Origin: RGIG1681 sp017467625
GTDB taxonomy: Bacteria; Bacillota; Clostridia; Christensenellales; UBA1242
Length of the DNA: 64,000 nt
Direction of reading: 5' to 3'
Assembly: GCA_017467625.1 (NCBI GenBank)
Contig: JAFUSN010000004.1
Coordinates: 558,001 to 622,000, forward strand
Below the pieces are notes generated by a model. The model was not told the origin of the DNA. It worked only from the letters and a program-made list of their open reading frames with translations, and made no database searches. The position numbers were made by a program, and so were the translations under genes. Of this stretch, positions 15,351-24,036 are shown in pieces (the first letter of the stretch is position 1; each line of letters opens with the position of its first letter).

Positions 15351-15815
15351 ATGGCTAATATATCTGACAGTATTGAGCAGTTTATAATTACAACAATGGC
15401 TGATAGCGAAAGCATTGAAATTTCAAGAAATTCACTTGCTGAATATTTTGCGTGTGCTCCAAGCCAAATTAACTATGTTTTGGACACCAGGTTTACTCTT
15501 GATAAAGGATTTATAAAAGAGAGCAAAAGAGGCGGAAGTGGATTTATTAAAATAACAAAGGTTCAACATTCAGATTCTAATGAATTTTTAAGTGTTTTAA
15601 TTAAAGACAGTGTTGGTGAAGATTTAAATTTTAAAAGATTATCACAAATTTTAGATAAACTTTCAGAAGATAAAATTGTTAGTGGAAGGGAGAGAGATAT
15701 AATTAAATCAAGTCTTTCGGACGACTCGCTTTTAATGCCGACAACAATTCGTGATAGGGTTAGAGCACAATCATTTAAAAATATTTTAGAACAACTCATG
15801 CTTAGTGGAAATTAG
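15351..15815 (+). CDS. ctsR: Heat-shock transcriptional repressor CtsR
   Basis: Represses clp genes by binding GGTCAAA repeats and is inactivated on heat shock. 154 aa: the N-terminal winged HTH begins NISDSIEQFI, with SRNSLAEYFACAPSQINYVLDTRF as recognition region and the wing SKRGGSGFIKI. The C-terminal dimerisation region follows. It is first of the classical ctsR-mcsA-mcsB-clpC operon and has its own operator upstream. Confidence 0.97.
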   Translation: MANISDSIEQFIITTMADSESIEISRNSLAEYFACAPSQINYVLDTRFTLDKGFIKESKRGGSGFIKITKVQHSDSNEFLSVLIKDSVGEDLNFKRLSQILDKLSEDKIVSGRERDIIKSSLSDDSLLMPTTIRDRVRAQSFKNILEQLMLSGN

Positions 15816-15826
15816 AGGTTTTTTAT

Positions 15827-16189
15827 ATGTTTAATTTTGATGAAAATACGATTATTAAACTTGATGAAATTAGTGGTGATGTAAGTTACACAGATGGGAA
15901 AGTTTGTCCAAAATGTGGAACGGCACTAATTGAATTTTTACGTTCTGGAGTAGTTGGGTGTGCTAATTGCTACAAAGTTTTTGAGTCAGAAATCCATAAT
16001 GAACTTATAAAAACACAAGGTTCAATTAATCACATTGGAAAAGTTTCATCTAAACTTGTTTCAAAAGTTAAAATTAGAGAAAAAATTAAACAACTTGAAG
16101 AGGAAAAATCAGTTGCTGCAAGTGAAGAAAATTTTATTGTTGCAGAAAAACTTAAAAACCAAATTGAAAAATTAAAAGAGGAGCTTTAG
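15827..16189 (+). CDS. mcsA: McsA, activator of the protein arginine kinase (short form)
   Basis: 120 aa, against about 180 in Bacillus. Only one zinc-type pair, CPKC and CANC, is present (about residues 27 and 49) instead of four CxxC motifs, so the N-terminal zinc module is missing. The C terminus is a UVR domain (IREKIKQLEEEKSVAASEENF), the part that contacts ClpC. It activates McsB and delivers it to ClpC. Its stop is followed after one base by the mcsB ATG. Confidence 0.88.
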   Translation: MFNFDENTIIKLDEISGDVSYTDGKVCPKCGTALIEFLRSGVVGCANCYKVFESEIHNELIKTQGSINHIGKVSSKLVSKVKIREKIKQLEEEKSVAASEENFIVAEKLKNQIEKLKEEL

Positions 16190-16190
16190 T

Positions 16191-17201
16191 ATGAAGGATT
16201 TTAGTTCAATTGTAAATTCAAGTAAAATAAAGCTCATGAGAAATATGATTGGTTTTAAGTTTCCGTCAATGCTTGATGGTGAAGAAGGAATTAAAACTCT
16301 TAATAAAACTGCTGATAATATTTTAAAATTAAATCCATCTTACAAGCTTTATAAAATGAAAACATTACCAGAACTTGATAGTAACATTATGCATGAAAAA
16401 GGCTTAATTTCTGAAAATTTGATAGATGCTGTTGCTTATGGAGCTGTAATTTTATCTCCTGATGAACACCTTTCAATTATGGTTAACGAAAGTGATCATA
16501 TTGTTGAACAATTCACACTTCCGGGATTGAATTTAATTAGTGCATATGACAATATTAATGCTATTGACAATCAAATTTTATCTAATTTAGACATTGCTTA
16601 TGATGATTCAATTGGATTTTTGACTTCAAGTGTTAAAAATGTTGGAACTGGAATGAGAGCGAGTGTTTCGTTATTTTTGCCAGCACTCACAATTCTTGGA
16701 AAAGTGAAAGAAATTGCCGCCAGCGTTGCAAATGAAGATATTGAACTCACATCATTTGGTGATGAAGGAACAAGTTCAAGTGCATACAATTATTTTGTTA
16801 CAAATAATTTAACAATTGGAAAAAGAGAAACTGATTTTATAGTTAGAATAACTGAATGTGTTTTAAAAATTTGTGATATGGAAATTCGTGCAAGAAATGA
16901 ATTGCTTTCAAATAAAAATATTGATAGCGTTAAAGATAAAATTTTTAGAGCTTGGGGAATTTTGACTAATTGTTACAAAATTGAAGTTGATGAAGCTCAA
17001 AAACTTTTGGGCGAACTTAAAATGGGTGTTGCTCTTGATCTTGTTAGATTTAAAGATGTTAACTTTATTGATAATTTGATAATTGATATTAAGCCATATT
17101 CACTTACAAAGCTTTCTGGTTCTAAAGTATCAATGACTGAACTTGATAAATATAGAGCATCATTTTTAACAAATGTTTTAAAATCAAAACGAATTAAATA
17201 G
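16191..17201 (+). CDS. mcsB: McsB-like protein with a degenerate arginine-kinase active site
   Basis: Position and fold identify McsB, which phosphorylates arginines to mark proteins for ClpCP. The family frame is recognisable (SSKIKLMRN at 10-18, SIMVNESDH at 95-103, NVGTGMRASVSLFLPAL at 150-166). Key residues differ from the usual sequence: SSRIRLARN has Lys for both Arg, the Arg after the NEEDH motif is Val, the conserved Cys of the TACPTN loop is Ser147, and the late NQxTLGRSE reads NNLTIGKRE. The C-terminal RDxxRA-like pArg site reads LDKYRAS. It may be a weak kinase or a scaffold. SD GAGGAG lies inside the end of mcsA. Confidence 0.87.
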   Translation: MKDFSSIVNSSKIKLMRNMIGFKFPSMLDGEEGIKTLNKTADNILKLNPSYKLYKMKTLPELDSNIMHEKGLISENLIDAVAYGAVILSPDEHLSIMVNESDHIVEQFTLPGLNLISAYDNINAIDNQILSNLDIAYDDSIGFLTSSVKNVGTGMRASVSLFLPALTILGKVKEIAASVANEDIELTSFGDEGTSSSAYNYFVTNNLTIGKRETDFIVRITECVLKICDMEIRARNELLSNKNIDSVKDKIFRAWGILTNCYKIEVDEAQKLLGELKMGVALDLVRFKDVNFIDNLIIDIKPYSLTKLSGSKVSMTELDKYRASFLTNVLKSKRIK

Positions 17202-17209
17202 GAGAAATT

Positions 17210-19639
17210 ATGGATCTTTCAATTACGCTTAAAACAGCTTTTGTTAATGCAACAAAGTTTGCTATTAGTTTGGGTGCAAAACAAATGGAATCAGAACATT
17301 TGCTCTATGGAATTTTAACTGTTGATACTTCACCGGCTGTTAAAATTTTAAATGAGATGAAAGTTTTTGCTGAAAAATATAAAATGGTTATTATTCACAA
17401 TTTAGGAGAAAGATCAGTAGTTATTAAAAATGAAATTGCGACTGGTAAATCCGTGGCTGAAATTTTTGCAAAAACAGATAAATTTTGTATGCAAAATGCT
17501 ATTAAAAATGCTGAAATTGAACATGTTTTATATTTTATGATGGAAAATAGTAATTTGAAAGCCGTAAAAATTTTGCGTGGAATTTTTAATATTGACCCTG
17601 AAGTTGTTAAACAAAAAATAAAAAATCTAATTGGAAATGTAGCATTTACTGAAAGTGTAAATTTAATAAAAAAACCATCTTATAAATTTGCAGAAATCCC
17701 TGAGTCGTTGCAAGGACTTGGATATGATTTAACAAAGAAAGTCGCAAATAGTGATATGGCAAAAATAATTGGAAGAGATCAAGAGACAGAAAGACTTATT
17801 GAAACCCTTTGCAGAAAGACAAAAAATAATCCAGTTTTGGTTGGTGAAGCGGGTGTTGGAAAATCGTCGGTTGTTGAAGGACTTGCCCAGAGAATAATTT
17901 TAGGAGAAGTTCCTGGAACGATTACCAATAAAACTATCTTTGCGCTTGATTTAGCATCACTTATGGCTGGGACTAAATTTCGTGGCAGCATGGAACAAAA
18001 ACTTAAAGATGCAATCAATGCAATTCAATCTAGTGGTAATATAATAATTTTTATTGATGAAATTCATATGCTTGCAGAAGCTGGTTCAAAAGATGGAGAA
18101 ATTTCACCATCAGATATTTTGAAACCATACTTAGCGCGTGGTGAGCTTCAAGTTATTGGAGCTACGACTGTTGATGAGTATAAAAAATATATTGAGAAGG
18201 ATCCGGCGCTTGAACGAAGATTCCAACCAATTAGAGTTGAAGAGCCAAGTCCCGATGATACAATTAAAATTTTGAAGGGAATTCGTCCTTCATTTGAAAA
18301 ATATCATGGTGTTAAAATTTCAGATGAAGCCATTGATGCCGCTGTTTCACTTTCATCGAGGTATATTACAAATCGTTATCTTCCTGATAAGGCTATTGAT
18401 CTTTTTGATGAAGCATGCAGTAAAGCGAGAGTTGGTTACTTCGCTGTTCCGGATGAAGTTAAAGTAATTAATTTGCAGATTGTTGAACTTGAGAAACAAA
18501 AACAAGTTTACCATCAAGCTGAAGAATTTTTGAAAGCAAATGAAATTAATAAACAAATTGCTGCGCTAAAGCTTAAAATTGAGCAGATTAAGTTAAATTT
18601 AATTCAAACAACGGGTGTAAGTTTTACAGAAATTGGAGAATCAAATATAAGAGAAGTTGTTTCAAATTGGACAAATATTCCAGTTCAAAAATTAACTAGT
18701 TCGGAACGGGAAACTCTTTTGAATTTGGAAAAAATTATTGGAAGCAGAGTTATTGGACAAGATGGGGCAGTTGCTGAAGTTTCAAAAGCAATTAGAAGAT
18801 CAAGAGCTGAAATTGGTGACCCTAAAAGGCCAATTGGTTCATTTTTGTTTTTGGGACCAACAGGAGTTGGAAAAACTGAGCTTACAAAGGCAATTGCAGA
18901 TGTGCTTTTTGATAGTGAAGACAATATAATTAGGTTTGATATGAGTGAGTTTATGGAAAGTCACTCAATTTCGAGGCTTATTGGTGCACCTCCTGGATAT
19001 GTTGGCCATGAAGATGGAGGTGAACTTACTGAAAAGGTTAGACAACACCCTTATTCAATTGTTTTATTTGATGAGATTGAAAAAGCACACAGTGATATAT
19101 TTAATATTTTACTTCAAATTTTTGATGAAGGAAGATTAACAGATTCGCGTGGTAAAGTTGTTAATTTTAAAAATACAGTTATAATTTTAACAAGTAATAA
19201 TGGTGTTCAGGATCTTCTTGCAAGACGAAAATTTGAAAAGGAACATCCAGAGCAAGTTAAAGTTGAGACACAAGAATTTTTAATGGATAAACTCCGTGAT
19301 AAGTTTAAGCCAGAATTGTTAAATAGAATTGATTCAATTGTAATTTTTGATAGTTTGTCAAAGTCGAGTGTTATGAAGATTGCTAACATTATGATTAATT
19401 CACTTGAAGATCGCTTTAAAAAGAAAGATATATCTCTCAAAGTTACTGAAAGTGCTCGTAACTTGATTTGTGAAAAAGGATATGATGAACTTTATGGTGC
19501 AAGGCCGTTAAGAAGAGTTATTGATAAGGAAATTAAAGATCCACTTGCAGAAAAAATTATTTCAGGTGAGCTTTCTGAAACAGGGGCTGTTGAAGTTGAT
19601 GTAAATGGAAATAATTTTATTTTTAATGTTTTGTGTTAG
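17210..19639 (+). CDS. clpC: Clp protease ATPase subunit ClpC
   Basis: AAA+ unfoldase of the ClpC class, 809 aa. The N domain (TLKTAFVNATKFAISLGAKQMESEHLLYGIL) binds adaptors. AAA1 has Walker A GEAGVGKSS and Walker B IFIDEIHML. The middle UVR-type coiled coil (VYHQAEEFLKANEINKQ) marks ClpC rather than ClpB or ClpA. AAA2 has GPTGVGKTE, the pore loop GYVG, and LFDEIEKAH. It unfolds substrates for ClpP, including arginine-phosphorylated ones. It is last of the ctsR operon, nine bases after mcsB with its own GGAG site. Confidence 0.97.
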   Translation: MDLSITLKTAFVNATKFAISLGAKQMESEHLLYGILTVDTSPAVKILNEMKVFAEKYKMVIIHNLGERSVVIKNEIATGKSVAEIFAKTDKFCMQNAIKNAEIEHVLYFMMENSNLKAVKILRGIFNIDPEVVKQKIKNLIGNVAFTESVNLIKKPSYKFAEIPESLQGLGYDLTKKVANSDMAKIIGRDQETERLIETLCRKTKNNPVLVGEAGVGKSSVVEGLAQRIILGEVPGTITNKTIFALDLASLMAGTKFRGSMEQKLKDAINAIQSSGNIIIFIDEIHMLAEAGSKDGEISPSDILKPYLARGELQVIGATTVDEYKKYIEKDPALERRFQPIRVEEPSPDDTIKILKGIRPSFEKYHGVKISDEAIDAAVSLSSRYITNRYLPDKAIDLFDEACSKARVGYFAVPDEVKVINLQIVELEKQKQVYHQAEEFLKANEINKQIAALKLKIEQIKLNLIQTTGVSFTEIGESNIREVVSNWTNIPVQKLTSSERETLLNLEKIIGSRVIGQDGAVAEVSKAIRRSRAEIGDPKRPIGSFLFLGPTGVGKTELTKAIADVLFDSEDNIIRFDMSEFMESHSISRLIGAPPGYVGHEDGGELTEKVRQHPYSIVLFDEIEKAHSDIFNILLQIFDEGRLTDSRGKVVNFKNTVIILTSNNGVQDLLARRKFEKEHPEQVKVETQEFLMDKLRDKFKPELLNRIDSIVIFDSLSKSSVMKIANIMINSLEDRFKKKDISLKVTESARNLICEKGYDELYGARPLRRVIDKEIKDPLAEKIISGELSETGAVEVDVNGNNFIFNVLC

Positions 19640-19647
19640 TTTTTGAT

Positions 19648-19676
19648 TTGCTTCATTGAAATGTCTTTGGTATAAT
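19648..19676 (+). promoter_or_regulatory. Promoter of hpf
   Basis: TTGCTT (19648-19653), a 17-base spacer and TATAAT (19671-19676) with an extended TG. A small hairpin (ACAACAAA/TTTTGTTGT) at 19683-19703 precedes the GGAGG site. Confidence 0.7.
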
Positions 19677-19715
19677 ATAATTACAACAAAGGTAATTTTG
19701 TTGTGGAGGTGTTTT

Positions 19716-20240
19716 ATGAAAATTGAATTAATACAAAAAAATTATGTGGCTAAGGAAAAATTAACTGACCTCATAAATAAGAAAGTGCAAAAGTTTGAAA
19801 AGTATTTAGATGATGGCGCAAATGCAAAAGTGTTACTTTCAAAAGTTAATAATCAAGAACGCTATAAAATGGAAATTACAATTCGTGCAAAGAATATTTT
19901 TGTTAGAAGCGAAGTTGAGTCAGACAATATGTACGCTAACCTTGATACATGTCTTGCAAAAATTGAAAGACAAATTGTTAGAATTTCAGGAAAGGCAAAA
20001 GAATTTAAAAATGTTGAAGTTAATGATTTGTTATTCTTTGATGAACTTCCAGAAACTAAAGTTGGTGAAGTTGTAAAACGCAAAGAATTTGAACTTGATC
20101 CAATTACTGAAGAAGAAGCAATCAACAGACTTGAGTTGTTGGACAATGATTTTTATGTTTATCGTGATGCTCATTCAGGAAATGTTCATGTTCTCTACAG
20201 AAGAGAAGATGGAAATTATGGACTTATTGTTACTAGATAA
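19716..20240 (+). CDS. hpf: Long-form ribosome hibernation promoting factor
   Basis: 174 aa. The N-terminal HPF/RaiA domain (residues 1-100: MKIELIQKNYVAKEKLTDLINKK through KIERQIVR) binds the 30S decoding centre. The C-terminal domain (about 118-174: VVKRKEFELDPITEEEAINRLELLDNDFYVYRDAHSG) dimerises ribosomes into 100S particles. The long architecture is the Firmicutes form. The start is ATG 19716, six bases after GTGGAGG, not the upstream in-frame codon. Monocistronic between its own promoter and terminator. Confidence 0.95.
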   Translation: MKIELIQKNYVAKEKLTDLINKKVQKFEKYLDDGANAKVLLSKVNNQERYKMEITIRAKNIFVRSEVESDNMYANLDTCLAKIERQIVRISGKAKEFKNVEVNDLLFFDELPETKVGEVVKRKEFELDPITEEEAINRLELLDNDFYVYRDAHSGNVHVLYRREDGNYGLIVTR

Positions 20241-20279
20241 AAAGAAAAACACATGAAGAAAGCCATGTGTTTTTCTTTT
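20241..20279 (+). terminator. Terminator of hpf
   Basis: Fifteen-base-pair perfect stem (20241-20255/20264-20278) with an eight-base loop and a T-rich 3' side. Confidence 0.85.
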
Positions 20280-20306
20280 GCACTAAATAATTTGTTGTGA
20301 TATACT
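20278..20306 (+). promoter_or_regulatory. Promoter of the divergent ABC gene
   Basis: TTGCAC (20278-20283), a 17-base spacer and an extended -10, TG-A-TATACT (20298-20306), only 6 bases upstream of ATG 20313. Confidence 0.6.
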
Positions 20307-20312
20307 TTGATT

Positions 20313-21287
20313 ATGAAATTTGAAGTAAATAATTTATGTTTTTCATATTATAAGTCGCCATTAATTTTAAAGGATGCATCTTTTTCGATTGAAGAAGATG
20401 ATAAAATTTTAGTGCTGGGAATAAATGGAAGTGGCAAGACGACTCTTCTTAAAGTTTTGAGTGGAATAGAAGAGAGTTATTTTGGTAGTGTTAAACTTAA
20501 TGAAAAAGAACTTGCTTCTATTGATAATAGAGATAAAAATACATCAATGTTATATTCAAATCCAGTTTTATTAAAACATAAGAGTGTAGAAAAAAATATT
20601 GAATTTTTGCTTGAAGTTTTATGCAGAAAAAATTTAAGTGAAGATGAACTTAATTTATTTTCAATTTTTAATTTAACTAATCAAATGAAAACAAAAGTTT
20701 CAAAGTTATCTTTGATTGATAAGCGCAAGCTCGCAATTATTAGAAGTTGTATTAAAAGCCCTGAAGTTATGTTTATTGATGATCAATTTGATGGCTTAAA
20801 TGAAACTGAAACTGTTGATATGATAAATATATATAATTTTTTAATTAAAATGAAGAAGACTATTGTTTTTGCTATTGATCAAAATTCATTTAATAATAAC
20901 AGAGCGGAAATGTTTAATTTAAAATTTAACAAAATAATATTTTTAAGCATTACAAAGGCTTATGAATTTAATTCAATTGAGGACTTAAAATTAAATCCAC
21001 CAACAATTGATGCCATGAATTTTATTGATGGATTTAATGCAAAAAATACATTAATTATTAAGAAAAAAGATGATTTTTTCATTGAAATTGATGGTAATTT
21101 GCGAAAATTTGATAGAAAGATCAGTAAAAAACTTGGTGGTAAAAATCTTGATTTGATTACAGGCGAAAATGCAAAATTGTTTTACACTGATAATTTAAAT
21201 GATTTTAGTGATCAACAAATTTCAAATAAATTAGAAAATGGCGAGTGGTTTTTATTTTCAAATTTAGATGGAATTAGATTGATTTAA
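20313..21287 (+). CDS. Divergent ABC ATPase subunit with a C-terminal extension
   Basis: 324 aa. Walker A is intact (GINGSGKTT, 36-44). The signature is degenerate (SKLSLIDKRKLAI instead of LSGGQ) and Walker B reads VMFIDDQFDGL, with Asp where the catalytic Glu normally sits. Residues about 215-324 form an extension I cannot assign (DGFNAKNTLIIKKKDDFFIEIDGN). No membrane partner is adjacent, so it is not clearly a transporter; a weak or structural ATPase is possible. There is no Shine-Dalgarno before ATG 20313 and the -10 box lies 6 bases upstream, so the mRNA is probably leaderless. Confidence 0.7.
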   Translation: MKFEVNNLCFSYYKSPLILKDASFSIEEDDKILVLGINGSGKTTLLKVLSGIEESYFGSVKLNEKELASIDNRDKNTSMLYSNPVLLKHKSVEKNIEFLLEVLCRKNLSEDELNLFSIFNLTNQMKTKVSKLSLIDKRKLAIIRSCIKSPEVMFIDDQFDGLNETETVDMINIYNFLIKMKKTIVFAIDQNSFNNNRAEMFNLKFNKIIFLSITKAYEFNSIEDLKLNPPTIDAMNFIDGFNAKNTLIIKKKDDFFIEIDGNLRKFDRKISKKLGGKNLDLITGENAKLFYTDNLNDFSDQQISNKLENGEWFLFSNLDGIRLI

Positions 21288-21303
21288 AACTTGTGTAAAA
21301 ACA

Positions 21304-21332
21304 TTGAAATTAAAAAAAATATTTGATATAAT
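21304..21332 (+). promoter_or_regulatory. Promoter of the HTH gene
   Basis: TTGAAA (21304-21309), a 17-base spacer and TATAAT (21327-21332), with a GGAGGTG site before ATG 21358. Confidence 0.65.
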
Positions 21333-21357
21333 GAATTTTAGTTATTGGAGGTGACTT

Positions 21358-21771
21358 ATGGATTACTTATCTGGGAAACAGGCTTCAGGTGCTACAGTTC
21401 CAGCAAAGACACCAAAATTAAAAAAATCATCATTTGATGATTCTACTTTTTCATCAATTTATAAGTACCTTTTTAACACTCTTTCGCAGGAACAAAAACT
21501 TGGACTTTCTGAAAAATTTATTTCACCAAGTATTGTTGCTGTTATGAAAGATAAAGAACTTATTGATTCAATTAATTCATTTTTGAAGAATAATTTAAAC
21601 ATTTCAGAAACGAGTAGGAATGCTTTTTTGCATAGGAATACATTACTTTACCGAATTGAAAAAATAAACAAGATTACTGGATTAAATGTTCGTAATTTTG
21701 ATGATGCAATTAGTTTTAAATTTTTAACATTAATTTATGAAACAATTTTTGATAAAATGGGGAAAAGGTAA
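21358..21771 (+). CDS. Orphan PucR/CdaR-type HTH protein
   Basis: 137 aa. The C-terminal half is a PucR/CdaR-family helix-turn-helix: SFLKNNLNISETSRNAFLHRNTLLYRIEKINKITGLNVRNFDDAISF (about 80-128). Full-length relatives carry large N-terminal sensory domains; here only about 70 unrelated residues (Lys/Ser/Thr-rich, then a short helical stretch) precede it. It is probably a DNA-binding regulator whose target is unknown. Its stop overlaps the start of nth by one base (TAATG), so it is likely to be co-transcribed with the repair gene. Confidence 0.75.
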   Translation: MDYLSGKQASGATVPAKTPKLKKSSFDDSTFSSIYKYLFNTLSQEQKLGLSEKFISPSIVAVMKDKELIDSINSFLKNNLNISETSRNAFLHRNTLLYRIEKINKITGLNVRNFDDAISFKFLTLIYETIFDKMGKR

Positions 21772-22400
21772 TGAAATATAATATTTTGGAAATAATTTCA
21801 AAAGTTGATGACCTTTATGAAAATCCAAAATGTGAATTGGAATTTAATTCTAACTATGAGCTTTTGATTGCAGTTATTCTTTCTGCACAATGCACTGATA
21901 AAAGAGTTAATCTTGTAACAAAAGAACTTTTTAAGGATTATGATACTCCATTTAAAATGATTAAGTTGTCACAAGGTGAATTAGAAAAAATTATAAAACC
22001 TTGTGGCTTTTTTCATAATAAAGCAAAACATATTTTAGAGTGTTCAAAGGACTTGGTTCAAAAATACGATGGAAAAGTCCCTAATAATAAAGAGGAGCTT
22101 AAGGGACTTGCTGGTGTTGGTGAAAAAACTGCAAATGTTGTTTTAGCCACTGCATTTAAGGTTCCTGCAATTGCAGTTGATACACACGTTTTTAGAGTTT
22201 CTAACAGACTTGGGCTTGCAAATTCATCTTCAGTTGAAAAAACTCAAAAAGATTTGGAAAAAAATATTCCAAAAGATAAGTGGATTAAATTTCATTATGC
22301 GCTTGTTTTGCATGGCCGGTATGTTTGCAAATCACAAAAGCCAATGTGCGAAAGTTGTCAGCTTTCTGGACTATGTAAATATTATAGGAATAAAAAGTAG
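21771..22400 (+). CDS. nth: Endonuclease III
   Basis: Base-excision DNA glycosylase/AP lyase for oxidised pyrimidines, 209 aa. It has the helix-hairpin-helix LAGVGEKTANVVLATAF with the catalytic Lys, the catalytic Asp in AVDTHVFRVSNRLGL, and a C-terminal 4Fe-4S cluster motif C-x6-C-x2-C-x5-C (CKSQKPMCESCQLSGLC). All functional residues are present. It overlaps the upstream HTH gene by one base. Confidence 0.96.
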   Translation: MKYNILEIISKVDDLYENPKCELEFNSNYELLIAVILSAQCTDKRVNLVTKELFKDYDTPFKMIKLSQGELEKIIKPCGFFHNKAKHILECSKDLVQKYDGKVPNNKEELKGLAGVGEKTANVVLATAFKVPAIAVDTHVFRVSNRLGLANSSSVEKTQKDLEKNIPKDKWIKFHYALVLHGRYVCKSQKPMCESCQLSGLCKYYRNKK

Positions 22401-22407
22401 GTAAATT

Positions 22408-23682
22408 ATGTATCTTGATAGAGTAAAAATTTTTATTAAAGCAGGAAATGGTGGAAACGGAAAAACAAGTTTCCATACTGAAAAATATGTTGAAAAAGGT
22501 GGACCTGATGGAGGTGATGGCGGCAAAGGCGGTTCGGTGGTTTTTGTTGCTGATAAAAGTATTGATAGTTTGATTGATTTTCGCTTTCAAAAGCATTTTA
22601 GAGCTGAAAACGGTGCCAACGGCGGAAGTTCAAACAAAACTGGAAAATCAGCAGAAGATCTTATTATTAAGGTTCCTTGCGGAACTGTTATCCGTGATAA
22701 TGAGACCAATAATATTATTGCAGATTTATTTGAAGATGGGGAAAGGATATTAGTTTTAAAAGGCGGCGAAGGTGGGCTTGGAAATGCAAGATTTAAATCT
22801 TCAACTAGACAACGTCCAACTTTTTCACAAACAGGGCAACTTACTGAGGAAAAAGAGGTTATTTTAGAGCTAAAAACAATTGCAGATGTTGGACTTGTTG
22901 GGCTTCCAAATGTTGGTAAAAGTTCGCTTTTATCAATGATTACCAATGCGAAACCTAAAATTGCAAATTATCATTTCACAACATTAACACCTAATATTGG
23001 TGTTTGTAAATTTGACAATACAAGTTTTGTGCTTGCGGATATCCCGGGGCTTATTGAAGGGGCAAGTGAAGGTGTTGGTCTTGGGCATTACTTTTTAAGA
23101 CATATTGAAAGGACTAGGCTTTTGCTTCATGTTATTGATATATCAGGGAGCGAGGGAAGAGATCCATATGAAGACTTTAAAGTTGTTAATAATGAACTTA
23201 AAAAGCATGGTGAAGGAGTTGAAAAACTCCCACAAATTATTGTTTTAAACAAAATTGATCTTGTTGATGATCCAAAGAAAATTTCTGCGTTTAAAAACAA
23301 GGTTTCAAAACTTAAAACAAAATATGATATTGTTGAAATTTCAGCTGTTTCAAATAAAAATCTTGATGAATTATTAAGGCTCACCGTTAATAAATATAAA
23401 GAACTTCCACCAAAACAGAAGCTTGAATTTGATCCATTTGTATACACTCGTCCAGATCCAAGAAAATATGAAATTGTTCGTGCTGATGATGGAGCATTTG
23501 AAGTTGTTGGTGGATTTATTGATGAACTTGCACGTGGAGTTGATCTTGACGATTTTCAATCATTTTCATATTTTCAAAAGGTGCTTAAAGATAAGGGAAT
23601 TATTAAAGAACTTAAAAAACTTGGTGCAGACGAAAATTCAACAATTAGAATTAAGGGAATAGATTTTGAAATTAAGGAGTAA
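22408..23682 (+). CDS. obgE: Obg GTPase
   Basis: Ribosome-assembly and stress GTPase, 424 aa. The N-terminal Obg fold is glycine-rich (AGNGGNGKTSFHTEKY, GGDGGKGGSV). The G domain has GLPNVGKSS, the G3 motif DIPGLIEGA and NKIDL. The C-terminal OCT domain (about 345-424: EIVRADDGAFEVVGGFIDELARG) is the Firmicutes/actinobacterial form. In Gram-positives it also links to stress and sporulation control. It sits between nth and yhbY. Confidence 0.97.
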   Translation: MYLDRVKIFIKAGNGGNGKTSFHTEKYVEKGGPDGGDGGKGGSVVFVADKSIDSLIDFRFQKHFRAENGANGGSSNKTGKSAEDLIIKVPCGTVIRDNETNNIIADLFEDGERILVLKGGEGGLGNARFKSSTRQRPTFSQTGQLTEEKEVILELKTIADVGLVGLPNVGKSSLLSMITNAKPKIANYHFTTLTPNIGVCKFDNTSFVLADIPGLIEGASEGVGLGHYFLRHIERTRLLLHVIDISGSEGRDPYEDFKVVNNELKKHGEGVEKLPQIIVLNKIDLVDDPKKISAFKNKVSKLKTKYDIVEISAVSNKNLDELLRLTVNKYKELPPKQKLEFDPFVYTRPDPRKYEIVRADDGAFEVVGGFIDELARGVDLDDFQSFSYFQKVLKDKGIIKELKKLGADENSTIRIKGIDFEIKE

Positions 23683-23684
23683 GT

Positions 23685-23981
23685 ATGTTAAATTCAAAAC
23701 AAAGGGCAAAACTTAGAAGTTTGGTAAGTAAATTAGAGCCAACTTTAATTATTGGAAAAGATGGGCTCACAGAAACTGTTTTAATTCAACTAGATAAAGA
23801 ATTAACTGCTAGAGAACTTATAAAAGTTTCAGTTCTTGAAAGTTCTGAAATGGATGCAAAAGAGTGCCTTCATAAGGCAAGCATAAAGCTTGGAGCGGAA
23901 GAAGTTAATTCAATTGGTAGGAAGTTTTCAATATATAGATTTTCAACTAAAAAAGGTGTTAAACATATTGATTTAAATTAG
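23685..23981 (+). CDS. yhbY: YhbY family RNA-binding protein
   Basis: 98-residue CRM-domain protein that binds pre-50S ribosomal particles. It matches the family throughout: LNSKQRAKLRSLVSKLEPTLIIGKDGLTE, LTARELIKVSVLE and SIGRKFSIYR, which includes the GxxG-type loop IGKDG. It lies three bases after obgE, another ribosome-assembly factor, and is followed by a new promoter. Confidence 0.92.
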   Translation: MLNSKQRAKLRSLVSKLEPTLIIGKDGLTETVLIQLDKELTARELIKVSVLESSEMDAKECLHKASIKLGAEEVNSIGRKFSIYRFSTKKGVKHIDLN

Positions 23982-23990
23982 ATTTTAGTG

Positions 23991-24020
23991 TTGACAATTA
24001 GTTTGTGTTTATGTTAGACT
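23991..24020 (+). promoter_or_regulatory. Promoter of the pheS T-box leader
   Basis: TTGACA (23991-23996), an 18-base spacer and an extended -10, TG-T-TAGACT (24012-24020). Confidence 0.7.
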
Positions 24021-24036
24021 ACATTTGTTATTTGTT

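Noticed and set aside
16598..16789. Reverse-strand and shifted reading frames inside mcsB, clpC, gyrase-type genes, mutL and others
   Set aside because: They lie fully inside well-supported genes, lack ribosome binding sites, and have compositions expected from antisense reading of AT-rich codons.
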